This document shows, in pieces, positions 11,920 through 26,700 of a DNA stretch of 64,000 bases (position 1 is the stretch's first letter; each line of letters starts with the position of its first letter). Below the pieces are notes generated by a model. It did not search any database. It was not told the origin of the DNA and saw only the letters and a program-made list of their open reading frames with translations. Source of the stretch: Gymnogyps californianus (taxonomy: Eukaryota; Chordata; Aves; Accipitriformes; Cathartidae); the NCBI RefSeq assembly GCF_018139145.2, contig NC_059481.1:6436368-6500367 (forward strand), given 5' to 3'. Made by a program: the position numbers and the translations under genes.

Positions 11920-14688
11920 GCAGCAGTAATGCTATTGTGAGATTCCCCCCCACCTCCCCTCCCAGATGTTGGAGGCTGGGTCTTGGGTTTTTTTCACTGC
12001 TATGAATCCTAATAATTTTTTGATCATAAAATGGAAGTTCAATGCTTAAGGATTTCAGGATAACAAAATACGTAGTAGAGATCAATTTTCCATTACTGCA
12101 AATGTATGTTTCCTGTCATTGTTCACTGTGATTGTGAAGGACTCGTAACAGAACTTCTAACAGTCCATAGCACTGCAGCATGGAAAATGTATCTGCCTTG
12201 GTGTCTTCATTTAACGGATTTAATTTGTTTCTAATTTTGAAGCTTAACCTTGGGTTTGAAATTCACTGTAAACAACTTTTTTAACAGCAGTGGGGACTAA
12301 TGAAGCCTATGGTTTGCTATAGGTGCACTGCCTTTGTCCCCACTCCTCATGACAATAATTCTCTCTCTCTCATAGCTTCCCTTCTTTGTTGCCTTCCTTT
12401 ATTCAGGTTTTCCTAGACTCCCACTTCTATGTTATCCCAGTTCTCACACATGTCTTCTCAGTGCCTTGTAAGGATGTACCAGGTCAAGCTTCTGGGCAGA
12501 GGCTTCCCACCTATTGCACACAGAGATAGGCCTGAGCACTTGTGCATCTACAAATATGACAGTATTGAGTTAATTCAGAATTAATTTAAACAAAAGCAAA
12601 TATGCTATCTTCTTTTGTTATTGTTGTAAATTCTAGGAATGATTCCTGGAACTGTAAGGGAAATTCTTCTTAATCTTTATCAGTGTGTAATTTGGTAACT
12701 TTATCATGACTAACTTCCATGAAACATGTCAACTTTCTCTGTAGTAGTCTATAGCACCTTGTAAGATGATTCAGTGCTTATGACCTACTAATTGTATGGG
12801 ATCCATTGCAAAACCAAACCTATCCAGTATTTGCAAGCTCTATCAACTTCACAAAAGGTGTTCATATAAACAATAATCTGACTGTATTTTTAACCATGTG
12901 TTCCTTGAGCTGGAGCCATGAGGAAAGCCTTATTTAATATTAAAGTGGACTCAAGCATGCTTTCTGCTCTAGTGTAAGCACCTAAATCAGATGAAAGTTA
13001 TGAAATACATGAGGTGGTTTAGAACCAGTTAGAATTGGGCCTGGAGTGTAAGAAGGAGAAACAATTTTTAAACGTATCTAAATGTTTTTATTCATAAACT
13101 GGTTAGTTGTGATGAGGATCTAGAAAGCTGCTGGGAATATTATGGGAATGTGATGCTGTTCTGAAAACAAGGAAACACATTGTTGAGCACAAGAGGGGGA
13201 GTGCCTAATCTACGAAAAGGTGTGCAGTTCAATTTTTGTTAAAATCTACAGCATGGTAGGAGGCAAGTGTTATGAGGCCACTCAGAGGAATAATGCTTGT
13301 TACCCTGGTATCTCTGATGACCGGCTGGTCATAAGGCCAGTCTGCAGAGCCTCCTTCAAGAGTTGCATGGATTTGTGATGGTCTGTCTGACTGTGATCAA
13401 GGTGTGGCTGGGTGTTAATGCCCTTCAGAATGGCCTTAATAAGTGCTATGCAGATTTTTGCATAAATACTTTATTTGTGTTGTTAGATATAGATTGTTAA
13501 CAGAAAGCGTGAGTATGAGGAGAGGAGGGTGTTAGCTCACTCCAGTGTCAGGAATAGGATTTGTAGATCAGACAGAACTTAAAGCTCTTTCTTATTAGGA
13601 CTCTTAGCTTTAAAGTAGATGTACTTAAATTTCTTTTAGGTGTCTTGATTCAACTGTACCTTATTGAGAGTTTTTAATAACTATTTATTCTACATCAGTC
13701 AGTATTGAAACTTCAGCCCCATAGATGTCAGGGAGTTCAGCAGTGTTTCTCATGGTTAAATTCATAGCATCTGTTTTCCGGTTTGCTTTACAGAAGGGCC
13801 TTTTCATTATTGGATAATAAAGAGATACGAACCTAGCCACCTGCAGTGATACAAAAAAAATACATCTTTCTATCGGATTATTTTTATGTTTATTATTTTT
13901 TTATTATTCAGGATTACGTGAGCATGTATCATAAGATAAGTTGACCATGAGGAATGGATGAATGGGGGAGGCAGAGCTCAAAAATATCAAGACAGTGCTT
14001 CTAGCAAAACTTAGGGAACATAACGGCAGGTTCATGGTATTTTGAGTAGAAGGGAATCGGGGAAAAAAAAGTGTGAAATTCAAACAGGAGAATCCTCTAA
14101 GCTAGCTAACTCTAATTTAATCTTCTCTTGCCTCAAAAGAATTATTTTTAATACTTTTGATATTTCCCAATCTATTCTAAATATAAGAAATTTGTGTAGT
14201 AAAGATGGTGAATAGTTATCATTGATCATAGAGTTTAGGGCAGACTATTGGCTGGCAAATTATACTGTCTTTTTGCAGGTGCCGGTTTTAGCTGCCTTTG
14301 AAATGGTGTATTTTTCTACTAAACTTTTCTGTTTAAATTGGAGATTGTGCTTTTAAAGCCTGAGCCGTAACCTTGTTCTGCTACTGGCAGTACAGTCTTC
14401 AGTGGAGTGATTGTCAGTAGCAGAGTTCTGAGCTTTCATGAACATTGTACTGACAAACCTTAAAACAGATTTTGAAAATAAGATGATTGGAAAAATGTCA
14501 ATAACTTGCAGGTAGTGTGAAGCTTGGAAAAAAATCAGGAAAAAAATAATGGAAAACATGGATTTTACTTGAGTTAAAAAAAAAAAAATCAGTCTCTCAA
14601 TTCTAGACATTAAAAAATAAAGCCTGCACTGTTCTTTGCTAATGTATTTATTAAGTTATGCTATTGCAATTTCAAGGGAAACATTCAC
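11920..14688 (+). other. Intronic stretch
   Basis: No gene. A C-rich tract (11945-11963, G runs on the minus strand) sits next to the LTR. Otherwise unremarkable AT-rich sequence. Confidence 0.5.
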
Positions 14689-14771
14689 TTATTCTCACAC
14701 TAAATCCAAAACGCAGCACTATACCAGCTACTAGGAAGAAAATTAACTCTATCCCAGCCGAAACCAGGACA
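14689..14771 (-). repeat. 5' end fragment of an avian ERV LTR
   Basis: On the minus strand this begins TGTCCTGGTTTCGGCTGGGA and runs for about 83 bases before the match to an LTR U3 start is lost. It shares its first 30 or so bases, with few changes, with the LTR at 11919 and with the fragment at 56082. No TATA box or U5 is present, so only the U3 tip remains. Confidence 0.75.
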
Positions 14772-17700
14772 CTATACTACTGCAGGTGTGCTTCTCTTTC
14801 ATAGAATAGAGTGCTGGAAAGACATGTATTTTCTTTTTGTCTCCTTTTAAGTCCTTTTGTAACTCTTTTGAAATGAGAGAAACATTGATTTGTTCAAACT
14901 TATTGCAAAGCAATGATAAATACATTTGTGTTTAAAAAAGGTCGGGGGGCTCTGTTTTGATGGCAGAGGAGCAATGGCACAAAGGAACATTGTCTTATAA
15001 TATGCAGTTCTGAAATGAGAGCGTGCTAGGTGCTAGCAAGAAAATGCGCATATTACAAAAAAAAGGAGTACTTGTGAGCTAACCTGTTTATCCAGGAACA
15101 ACAGCCAATGTAAATGCTTGAAGTGATCTCAACTGTCAAATGTCTCTCAAAGAGATGAAAAAGGTATCCTTGACTAATACTGCTTTCCATTTTCTGTCCT
15201 ATGTATAACAGCTGAACGGACTAGTTGTGCATTCCACTGTTAGCGTTGTGCTCTCTTGTGCTTTGGCAAATACGGTCTTGTTTTTCTGCTACACTGTTTT
15301 ATGAAGTCAATAGACAGTCATTCAGAAAGAGCTGGATTTCTACATCTGACAGTTGTGAAGTTTGTTGAACATACTGTATTGATCCGGGGACCTGAAATTA
15401 TTTTTGTCCGTTCTGTTTTCTTTCCTTGTTGAGTTGTAATTATCTGAATATTATCTGATACAGTTTCAAGAGAAAATAATTTTCTTCATACTTTCAGGGG
15501 ATGGAGTAAGAACATAAATATAGACCTGGGTAATAGTTCCATACTGAAGAGTGTTCTTTCTGTACACACAGATTCTGAGTAATGAGATTTTCATACAGTC
15601 TAGAAAAAGAGAGATGACAAAAATGTTTCCTTACAAGCAAACCTTCATACCAAATACATGTAAACAGACTGGATTGCATGTGGATGAAGTCAAGCAAAGG
15701 AGCAAAGTTAGAATTCACAAATCTTTCTTTCCTACTTTCAAGCCTGAATTGTGTCTAGATCCTGGGGTTTTTTTGCCTCTGACTACCAAAAGTGTCTTCT
15801 TGAATATAGATTCTTTGTCTGTCTCTCCCTTTCAGAAGTGGGACTTGATGTACCAAACTATCTTAAGGCTCCTAACTATTCCTGAGCTCATCAGTTCTCT
15901 CTATAGCTGATGCACAAATTTTTTCAGAACTCCACCCTCCTCTGTGGGAACTGTTTTTTAAGCTGTTGAGGATTAAGAATGATATTGGTAAAACCTTTGG
16001 GATCCTTGCTGAGAATTTTTTAAGTATCCAGTTCGATCATGAAGAAAAAGCTGTATCCAAGTGTTGCATATAGAATGTTTCCTCTGAAACCATTGTCACT
16101 TCAAAAGTCCTTGTGAGCTTGGACACTGCACTCAGCATCTGCAAGTCCCTATCTTTCTACTCGGGTGTCAGACTAATTTTATTTGTCCTTGCCAGATCAC
16201 CAGCACTGAACAGATTGCATTGCTCTGTTCTGCTGGGGCAAAGTCAATCCACGTTAATGGCTTCTTTAATCTTTTAAAAGTGATTATTTTATTTGGGGCA
16301 GTGACTACAGCCAATTCCAGTCTCTTGCTAGTGATAGTGGTCAAATAGAGATAAGGCGTGCCTGCATAAGACAAGTTAGACTCTAATCTTTCCACATTTT
16401 GTGCCTAATTTAACTGAAAACAATTCTAAACTTGGTTCTCAGGAGTCATAACATTGCATGGCTTGTGTGGTTTACCTTCTCGAACCTTGATTTCAGGTAA
16501 TACCAGTTAGCAGTATATGCTATTAGCTGTTACGTATCTAATCTAAACCAAATCTATCTGATGTGTCTCATCTATACATCTGAAGTATCTAATTCTACAG
16601 TATACTTTTGTTAGATTTTGCTTTTCAAGGACTAGAAGAGTAGGAAATTAGAGTAGACCAGGGAACCTGCAGATCTGAAGAAAAAGGAGGAAATGAAATG
16701 ACCTATTATTCCGCCTTACATTGCCAATCTAAAAATCTTTTGATGGCAAAATTCACTTCTAAGCATTTAGTCATCTGTTGCAAAAATAGATCCTTCTTGG
16801 ATATTCTTTTTACCAACTTTACAGAACTTATTTCTCTGTGTGTTCCCTGATGCATGACTTGGAAAAGAAAACCACGGCTTAGATGGCTAAAGCTTAAAGT
16901 CACAGATGCTGTTGTGTGGCTGTCTTGAAGCTGTAGCTTGTACTGTGTAAACCCTTCAGTTCCTACTAAGCTCAACGTCTGCTTTGACAAGGGGGGGTTC
17001 TGGGCTGTAAATAAGCCCAAGTGTCTCTCACCCTCCCTCCCAATGTCTGCTCTGGGCTCATCCTCTGCAAAGAAATCTGATAACTTCTAGTTTATTTTAC
17101 ACATCTGCATCAGACGTCTGCTGTCTCCTGCAGGGCTGGTGATGGTATCACCCAAAGCATAACAAACTACCACTTACAAGTGTTTAGGAAACTGCCTTCT
17201 TTGGGATGTAAGCAATGTCCCAGAACTTTCCAGTAATGAGGTGGTGGTTATCAATAGAAAACAAATCTCACTTTTAATTTTCTCATGCAGTTAATGTAAC
17301 CTGTAGTCAGAGTGATAAGACAGAAATATTATTCCATTTTATTTAAGTGTCATCTTGGCTATTGCTGTGGTAGTATTTTTACAGAAGTGTGTTGACTTAT
17401 TATAGAGCAGTGGTATTTGGTTTTGCAAATAACTGGGACGCATTACCTGTCACTACAGGCAGCTTACTCTTGAATTCATCATTCGGCAGTTACTGTTAAT
17501 TTGAGGCTAATTTAAGACTATGTACCATTTGATTTTAGTATATTTGAATTTCAATATTGAATTTGTCTTAGGAATCCTCATTAAGATACAATTAATAAAG
17601 CCTAACTGCTGTATTAGGATACTCAGGCTGCTCTGCCTAACGTGGGTGGAAGTAGAAGTGTGTTTTAATTACAGGCAATGCTCCATCATTTTGAGATTTA

Positions 17701-20700
17701 ATTGCTAGTTGGATTGGTTGTTTTAATAAGTGTCTATTATGAGAAAATTTTGTTACATAATAACAATAATGTTGTTGTATGAGGTACATATTGTCAGTGA
17801 GTGCAAACATGTAGCTTTGCTTTTTCAAATGTAGAAAACATAAACATTCTAGTTCATGCTCTTTACCTCTGGTATATGCCTTTACAAGTTTCATTACTTA
17901 TTTTATCACTGTGAACTAGACTAATTTACTTAGTCCTCATGAAATCAAAATACTTTTGCTAATTACCAGAAATAGAGTAAAATACTTCTAAGCCCTGTTC
18001 CATAGTGAGAAATGAGATTCATCCTCTTTTGTACAAACTGTGTAAATCATGTTTTTCACCACTGAAAGAAGCCACGTCTGTAAAGCAGTAACTTCACACA
18101 GCTTTTCAGGCCGGTGTATCCAAACAAAAATTCATGTCAGTCAATTCTGTCCAAGGTAGGTTCTCATGGAATTTCAGGAAATTTTTCTTTGTCTTGAAGA
18201 TTCCTTTTTCGCAGTAAAGCTGTGTTTTTCCAAGGTAGGTAGTTCTAGACCTGGATGAAAATAATTAAATGTACGCTTTAAAAAAATAATATGTGTTCTC
18301 ACTGGACAGTCCAATCATCAGGATGTATTTTTAAGAAAAAGAATACTGACTGGTTCAGTTTGAGCAAGAGTCTGTCATTCTAAAGAAATTCACCTTAATC
18401 TAAGAAGGCCTTAATATATTGTAACATGAAAATAATCAATCTAGAGCAGTAGAAGGATACAGTTTAAACATTTCATGCAGTATAAAGACTTTCATAGTAC
18501 TTAAACACTCCTTTTATAGTTATTTAGCATGAAGTCCATGAGAATTTCTGTTCCATTGTATTTACTGTTAATAATATGATGCGCATATTAGCATAGCGTC
18601 TACAGACTAAGCTAGTAGACAGTGGCTACATGATGAAAATGTGATCTTTGTCTCTCTCGAAGTATTACTATTTTAGATAAGGTGATTAGCAACTCCCAAG
18701 TTTCTAATGTATTAAACCTTTAAAATCAGGACAGTTCGAAATAAGTATGTCAGCTGTTCTAGATGCTGCATGGGCTCTGTAATAAATTTTTATCATTGCA
18801 GAACCAAACTGTATTCCAACCTAAGTTCATTCAGATTCACATACTTACAAGTAAATCAGTGTAGTTTTGAGTTACCCCTTTGGCGAAGACAAAAAGAATT
18901 CCAATAAAATTGGACAAAAACTATCCATACCTGATCTCTCAATTTTATTAATGCCTATAAGGGCAGAGAGCATATGGATGGAGTAGTTGGTACTGTTTGT
19001 GTAGCTAAAAGAAGAAGGAGCCAGTTGATATGTTGATAGAGAAGACAGGGAGTAAGTCCTTTCCAAGTAAATCATCTCCTCTCACATTTCTTCTTGAACT
19101 ACCACCGTGTATTTCATGCATTAAAACCTGACACTGTTGGTTTCACATGGATGTTAAAAATCTTTGGAAACTTTATCTAGAGAGAATAAAATCCTTTTGA
19201 GTAACTAAAGTAAGTTTCAGTGTAAATTAGACCAGTAAGATTCTAAAAAATCTCTTCGTGGAGCAGTTAATTCTTTACAAAGGACTAGAGGATCTTTAAC
19301 ACTTGTATAAGCTGAAATGACATTTGGCAAATAGTAGGTTTCAAGACTGAAAAGGGTCAAACACAGACTGTGGTTAAGTTCCAGACACTTATTTCCTGGT
19401 CACATTTTGCTAAATTTGGAACTGAGTCAACATCCTTTGCAAAATGCATACTGCATGTAATTATGTTCCATATATTGATTGTTTCTCCGGAGGCTATGAG
19501 ATTTGGCTGTTTCCTCTGTGTTCTGAAGTTACTTACTGTTGCTGTATCATAAAAATGAATTGTGCACTGGTGGTGTAATAAACTAACAAATGTCTTATTT
19601 GTCTTATTAAACAGGCAGGGATTAAAAGGATGTCTTATTAAAATATCTTGGTTGAAAATTTGCATAAGTAATTGGATACATTTTTATGGTGAGGTACTTT
19701 ATTTTGTGAGGGAATGATCTTTCCCTTTATGCAGAAATTAAGAAAGATTTGCACTCTCTTCAGTGATTGTTGTCAGCAGAGATTTTAATACATATAAATA
19801 AATGATTTAAATAAATTTTTTCATTGATTCTGAAAGCGTCTGCTGAATTGCTCGATACTATGATGGAACAAGACAATTTGTTAAATACGCTTCTGATTCT
19901 TGTGACGATTAAAGCATCACCAAGGGGAGATGCCACCCAAGAGGAAGCCAGTTGTTTCTTCTCTGTATCTCTTACTTGGTGAAACCATACTAGTCACTAC
20001 CCCTGGTTATCGAGAACAGCTTTTGTAGTAGGAAATGACAGGACCTTAAAAATACTAAGGGATGCTTGTGTGTTCTTGAATGCCATCTGACTTATCTACA
20101 ATACTTCTTGTGAAACAGCGATACTCTGTAAGTTGCTGAGGTTGGAACCACTCATGAGAGCCGTAAAAATAACAAAGTTGATGACTGTCCAGTTACTTTA
20201 TGTGTTATATCAAACCTTTTGCAGTATAGGAAGGACAAGCACTGGGGGAATTCCCAGTGTGCCTCTAAAAATAATAGAAAAATATGTCTTACTCATTAGA
20301 AAGAAATAAGAAAAGGGCATAACACATTCTAGTATTTATGCAGATGACTTTTATTTGAAAGCTGGAGCTAAGCAGAGCTGTATGCAAAATAGCTTTCTTC
20401 TTCCTAAATGTTCAGTTTCTAAAAGCCCAGCAATTAAAAAAAGGGATTATACATTATTAAATTGGTTTGGTAAACAGTGTTACAGTGAAAACTGAGATAT
20501 ACTGTGCCTGTTAATTTCCATGTTCTTGGACCAGTGAGACAAAATCTCCAATTTCTCTTGCAGTTACTGATAAGTAACAGTCAGCTTCTTCAAAGAAAGA
20601 AAAGTGATAAAATTACCTCTGCTGCACAAGAAAAAAAAAAGATACCTCCCTGTCCTGCAGCATAAGGAAACACTAATATATGTATATTTAGTATTTAATT

Positions 20701-23700
20701 GTTGGTACAGATATTTAAATTCTACACTACCATTTCTTGTAATGTCTGAATTCATCCAACATGTTGAAAAATTGACTGCAATCTTTAAGCAATGTATATA
20801 ACAGAGTATTTATACGATGTGACTTTAATTATCTTCCTGGAGTTAGGTACCTAGACTCCCAAAATAGTTAATGGAGACTCCGAAGCGCAACTAGAGCACC
20901 TTAGTAGAGCCCGTCTACATCTGTTAACTGTCCAGGGAGAACTTCAGATCTCCATTTGCAGATTGACTTGTTTGGCTACAGACTAGGGGTTCTGAAATTC
21001 TTGCACTGTGTTTTTTCCATCTCTTGGTAAGAAGAAAGGCTGATTAAATGGGTAAACCTTCAACTCTGCCATTAGGATCTACAAATCAGGGTTATACTGA
21101 GCTGGAAATGAAGTTTTGAAATCAGACATCACTGGATAATGTCATGCTAGCAAACTCACAGGCATGCAGTCTTGAACTGATATCAAGTGTCATGAAAAGG
21201 GGCAACGCATTTTCAGCCTGCTTTTCTAACAGTCTCTCTAATGAGACTTATGCCCATCCATCCATGTATCATTCTTCCCAGTTCCCCTGAAATCATTGTA
21301 CAATTTGAAAAATAGTTAGAATTGTCAAAGTTAAGAAAATTCTTACAAAATTTGTGAAAGTCTGTGGCTGGTGGAGAAGAAAGACTGAAACTAGGACTGT
21401 ACTGTTTTCTACACTGTTTGACAGCAGTTGTCTGGACAGTCTAGTGCATACAGGGTTCTGGACTAACTCTGGGATGTGCTGGTGGCTGTAGAAGTTTAGG
21501 GTATTAAAGGACAGAAATGCAAAGAAAACACGGCTTCCTTCTGTCTGCTGCTTACAGAACAATTTCCTGCAAAGCTGATAGGATTTTCCAAATAAGTTTT
21601 CTACATGTGGAATTGGTTTATTGATTCTGTGAATTCAGAATGTTAACTGTGCCTCAAAGCATGCTGGTATTTGTGTGTTGTTATTAACTAAAGGTAGATA
21701 GATGGGTCCAGACAAAACTGAAGAGATTGGCACCTGCAGCGTTGAGAGCTGCCTCCTGTTTCTGAAAAATGTTGGAGCTATTTGTAAATCCAGAAGGTCA
21801 CAGGACTGTATGTTGCTTATCATGCTTATGCTTGTTAGTGCAGCTTCTGGTGTGCTCTTATAATGAACTTTATTCCTAGCTTTCACAATTAAAATGCTGT
21901 TTTTCTTTTTTTAAGGTCTAGTGTCCTTGTGCAAGAATACTGGATATTTTTTCTTTACTGAAGCAGTGTGCAGCAAATTGCAAACGATGTATAAAACTTC
22001 ACTCTTCACTATTTCTTCAGAGTAAATAGTATATGTTGTGCTGTTTGATATTATAGTCAGCTTATTCATGTTCAGGAGGAAGTTGCCAAGCTTAGAAGTA
22101 AGAGCAAAAGCGCTATAAAAACTAAACCCCAAATTTCATCTTTGCGCCTCTACATACAGTGCGCAAGGTAGCTGAAAAAGATTTCAGTACTTTTTCAGAC
22201 TGTTTGAAATATGGATGTGGGAGAAGAAAAACGACTGCAGTTCCTCCCTGCTCTTCCTTACCCCCATTAGCACTCTTTAGAGCAATACATACTCTGCATT
22301 TTTCCTGCGTTCAGCCAAGGCAAGGTGAGTCTATTGACCTATGTGCAATACTTTCATTACGAACGTTACTTCATTACTTCTTTTCCATGTTAGGAAGGCA
22401 AAGTGGTATAATTCTAGCAGTTCAGGTCCTTTCCTCAGGTTTCTCCAGTAAGAAACTTAATACACTTCAGCTATGCTAGTCCTTAACTTTTTGTCTCCAT
22501 ATGGGAAAAAAGGCCCTCACTGAAGTCTTTGCTTCCACAGGTGTGTGTGTCTTCATCTCAGTGGTGTTTAATGGATAGATTAGTTCATGGAAAGAACAGA
22601 GAACAATGTGAGGAAATCTGTCACTTATTAAATTCTTGTAGTGGTTTGGAGAAGGACTGATAGGACAGGAAGACTTCCAAGGTCAGCTTTCAGTGGTGAC
22701 ACTGGCTGGGGCGACATTCTATAAAGTGTCTGACTTTCAAGAGGTAAAGTATTACGGGAAAGTTTACTGCTTATCTGTATGTAGCAATGGCAATTACAAT
22801 ATAAATTCTCTGAATGTCTTTCTGTTTGAGGGCATGCTACTCAGAGCTTTTAATTCTATCATTTGAATTACAGAGAAAATACAGAGCCAGACTTTCAACC
22901 TCCTGCTGGAGGTTGTTTATGTAATTTTGGGCCTTTTGGCTATGGCTTTACTTTAGGAGACTGACAGTCTAATTTAATCAAGCAGATGTGGATTTGTATA
23001 TGTGGACTAGCTAGTCACATAAGCTGTGTAAAAAATCACAGGTCAGATTCAGGACTGTTTGAAGTTGCCCGAGAAGTTCTTTGCAGCTAAATCTCTTTTG
23101 GATGAAATCTATTTGTGAAAGTAGTGTTTTTTCTTCCTTTTAGTTAAAGCCTCTAGTCTTTAGAGATCATCATAATAGAAAACATTGATGTTATACATAA
23201 GAAAACAGCAGGTGCTGTGTAGTTTCTGAATTGCACGTATTATGTTGCACATAACCAGATCCATTTCTCTATTAGTTAAAACACAAATACTGGTGGCACG
23301 AGCTTAGTTCAGATCCAAGTTTAAGTATTTGACTCGTTGATGGTAGCGACCTCCTCCTTTTCCTGACACCACCACTTTTACTTTGATGCTAGTGCTTGAA
23401 AAAACCAAATTATTATCAACTACATAAAGTTCAGCTTGTACCTTTTTACATTTTAAAGTATTATGAACTCCCCATAGATGGTTTGCTTTTCAATGTCTAC
23501 TGACTGCAGCTCCAAGAAATTAGCTCATTCTGTCTGTCATGAAATGGAGAATACTGCTGGTTCATTGACTGGTTCAGCAAACTGAAAAGCAAGAGGTTTT
23601 TCCAAAACATTTGTAAATAAGAGAAAAGCTGACTCAGATGAGTGAATATTGCACGTATTCACTGTCTGGCAAACTGACTGATTTAGTGGAAAGTGACTGA

Positions 23701-26700
23701 CATAAACAATAAAAACATAATTTTTCGAATAGGTTTCTGCAAAACTAATCAGGGAAATGAGAGTAACCCTGTTTCTCTGCTTCTTGCACTGTGGTTCGTC
23801 GCTCCTTAAGCCACTGGTTTGATCAGCTCGTTTAGTTGCTTTTTTCACGTGATGGAAGAACAGCGTTTCAAGCAAAATCTCTCTCCCACCCCACCCCCCA
23901 CCCCCTTTTATGTGGTCTATAGTCTTGCCTGTCTGTTGAGCATCTGTCAGCAAACACCACTGATCTGTTGTTGTGGGACCAGCTCCCCACATAAAATAAT
24001 AGATTTTCTCTCTTCTCCCCCGGCCATTTGTATTTCATATAACACCTAACTGAAATTATAGATCAACACTGAAATCATTCCTGCTCCACCTCCACAGCTT
24101 ATTATTTTGAACCAAGAGTAACAGGATTTTTTCTTTCTTCCTTGCTTTTCTGGCTAATAAGCAGACCTGCTAGTCAGGCAGAGCAATTTTCTGCCATGCT
24201 TCTTTGAAAAATTTCTAATAAATTGATGGTGTGTATTGTCCAAAGTGATGATACATTGTTTCTAAAAATAATCAGTGACTCCCAATCAGCTTTGCTATGC
24301 ATTTAGCTTCAGATCATCAGCAAAGCAGAGGAGTTTGATCAATGTGTCTTTAAAATAAAGACAAAAAAATTAAATGTGTGAAAGAGAATGTCACTTTGGA
24401 TAGCTTCAAGGAATTTTTGTTTTATGAATCTGTCTACTTTCCAGGGCTTTTTTGTTGTAAAAAGCAGAGAAAAATATAGGTATTTCTGAAATCCATGTGT
24501 TTGAGATGTTTAAAAAATATATAAGTAATTCCTTCTGCAGTAGATTGAACTGAAAGATATTTATGTGCTGAAGCTTGCAGTAAGCTCTACAAAACAAGTT
24601 CTAATTCCTTAGAGTGGTGGCATCATCATGTTTGTTGACTAAGGCTCAAGGAGAACACAAATTCTTTTGTATTTTCCCCTCTTTTTTCTGTCTAGTAGTC
24701 TATGATGAGCAGTTTATTTCAGAAGAGATTGTTCTTCATTTAGTTTACAGGTGCTGTTTTCATGTATCAATTTGTTACATAAGTTAAAAAAACCAGGCAC
24801 TGTTAGTATTTTCTTTAGCTGTTGCCTGTAGACATTAATATTCAGTGTGGTGAAGGGTTTTATTCCCCGACCCCCAGGCTTATTTTACAATCAATAGCAA
24901 TTTCCATTTTTTTTCTGGCTTTCTAAATTTCCTGTTTCGCACACTGATATTTAACTCCAAATGTGTCCTGCTTTTCATAGAACATAAAAATAGATAACAA
25001 CAGTGGCAATTAGAACTAATGGTCTACTTCTTAGAGATGTTGAATATCCATTAATCCTGTTGAAGTTGGTCAGAACTGTTCAAAAGCTCTCAAAAATCAG
25101 GCTGCGCTATTTTAACATCAAACTTTGGATATCTGTTAGTTGCTAATGCTTTTTTTTGTGTACAATTCTTCTGCATGTTTCCTTATAACACTTTCCTTGA
25201 TTCATCAGCTTCCAGCTCTCCTCATTGAGCCTGAGTATTTCCTGTTAATGATTTTTTTTAATATTGCCTGAATTACAGGAAAAATTATAAATGCAAAGAG
25301 ATTATCAATTTTTATGACTGTGGAGGTACCTATAGCTTACTTGTGGTGAGAGAAAACTTACAGAATGTTACCAAATTGATATGACTAAATGAAAGAGGGA
25401 TTTTCTTGCTGCTTAGGGCATCTTATATTTTCTTTAAGTTTTGATGAACAGCCATTCTTAATGCTAGATAATTTCATACTAGACACTAGACATTTTGCTT
25501 GAAAATGAAGTGAAATTTATAGTTTGCGAACATGTATAAGTCTGAAAAGGAGTTGCAACACAAAAAAGAAACAGATTCCAAGAAAACTGTGGAGAATTAT
25601 AATAGTGCACTACTAGTTTTGCCTTTATTTTTAAAAAAGATCTGCATGTTTTGTGTTGTCATTTGACAAAAAAATAAAACAAAACCAAAAAAACCCAAAC
25701 CAAACTCTAACAAGCCAGGACAAAGGCACAAATGACCAAGCTCGCTGTTTTGTTATTTCACTGAAGAAAATTGTTTTCACCTCTTCCTATTGTCCTCCAG
25801 GATATGTCTCATTGGCATGAGAGGTCTCTGAAAAGTTTTGAAACTTTTTTGAAATATTTAGCATATGTCTTGTCTTCTCTAATCATTTCTATACTATTTC
25901 ACAGAAGCATATAAATTAATATATGCTCCTCATATCAACTGGACTAATACTGCTAACATCCTCAGAGGCTACCAAACGCTACTTGGATAAGTTTCAGTCA
26001 GTTTTAGGACAGATCATATTCAAATCAGTGACACGGAAGTAAACCCAGATGTACTGTGTGACACTGCCTGGCAATGGGGGACTCCATTCCCTCCTTCTGT
26101 CAAGACTGGTTCCTCAACAGCACTTCTAGCTGAAAAAAATGGCCAGAATCAGATAATCTGAAGCTTTGTCTCTGCTAGAAGTTTGCTGTCAGAGATAGCA
26201 TTGCAAATCCACCTTCTGTAGGTACTGATTTGTAAGTCAACCCTGATTTGATTTTGTTAATTACAGGAGTCCTCCAAACAAATTAATTTATACCATCAGG
26301 CACACTTTTTATCCAGTGCAACTGTAGCTGCATGTGATTGTCGGTCACAGAGAAATCCCCCCTCCTCTTTAAGAAACATTTTATGTATCAATAGAAGGCT
26401 CTCATGTAGGCCAAATCTGAGGCGTTCAGCCTATTGCAAGGTGTTCCTTTGACATTGCTCTTCACTTGGTACAATGTCTGTTATTTCTTTCCCTAGGATT
26501 CAAAAGAGAGATCTTTTCAACTGCAGTAGGATGTCTCTCAGCAATTTCTTCAGGACTTAATTCGGAGTTGGTATTTCTCTGCTTAGATAGTTGAACAAAA
26601 CTTGCCAGATTTTTCCCTTTCCAACGTGAAAAGTGATCTGTTGAGTTGGCATTGAAAATAACATACTTACACCTTCCTGTCCTCCCCTACCCTGGCAGAA

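Noticed and set aside
11689..11940. Plus-strand open frames of 83 and 61 codons
   Set aside because: They cover the minus-strand LTR and have no coding character.
15551..15910. 119-codon plus-strand frame
   Set aside because: No family resemblance, no splice context, composition like surrounding intron.
23537..23992. 151-codon minus-strand open frame, the longest in the window
   Set aside because: No recognisable domain, crosses the C-rich quadruplex tract, and this length is possible by chance in 64 kb on six frames.
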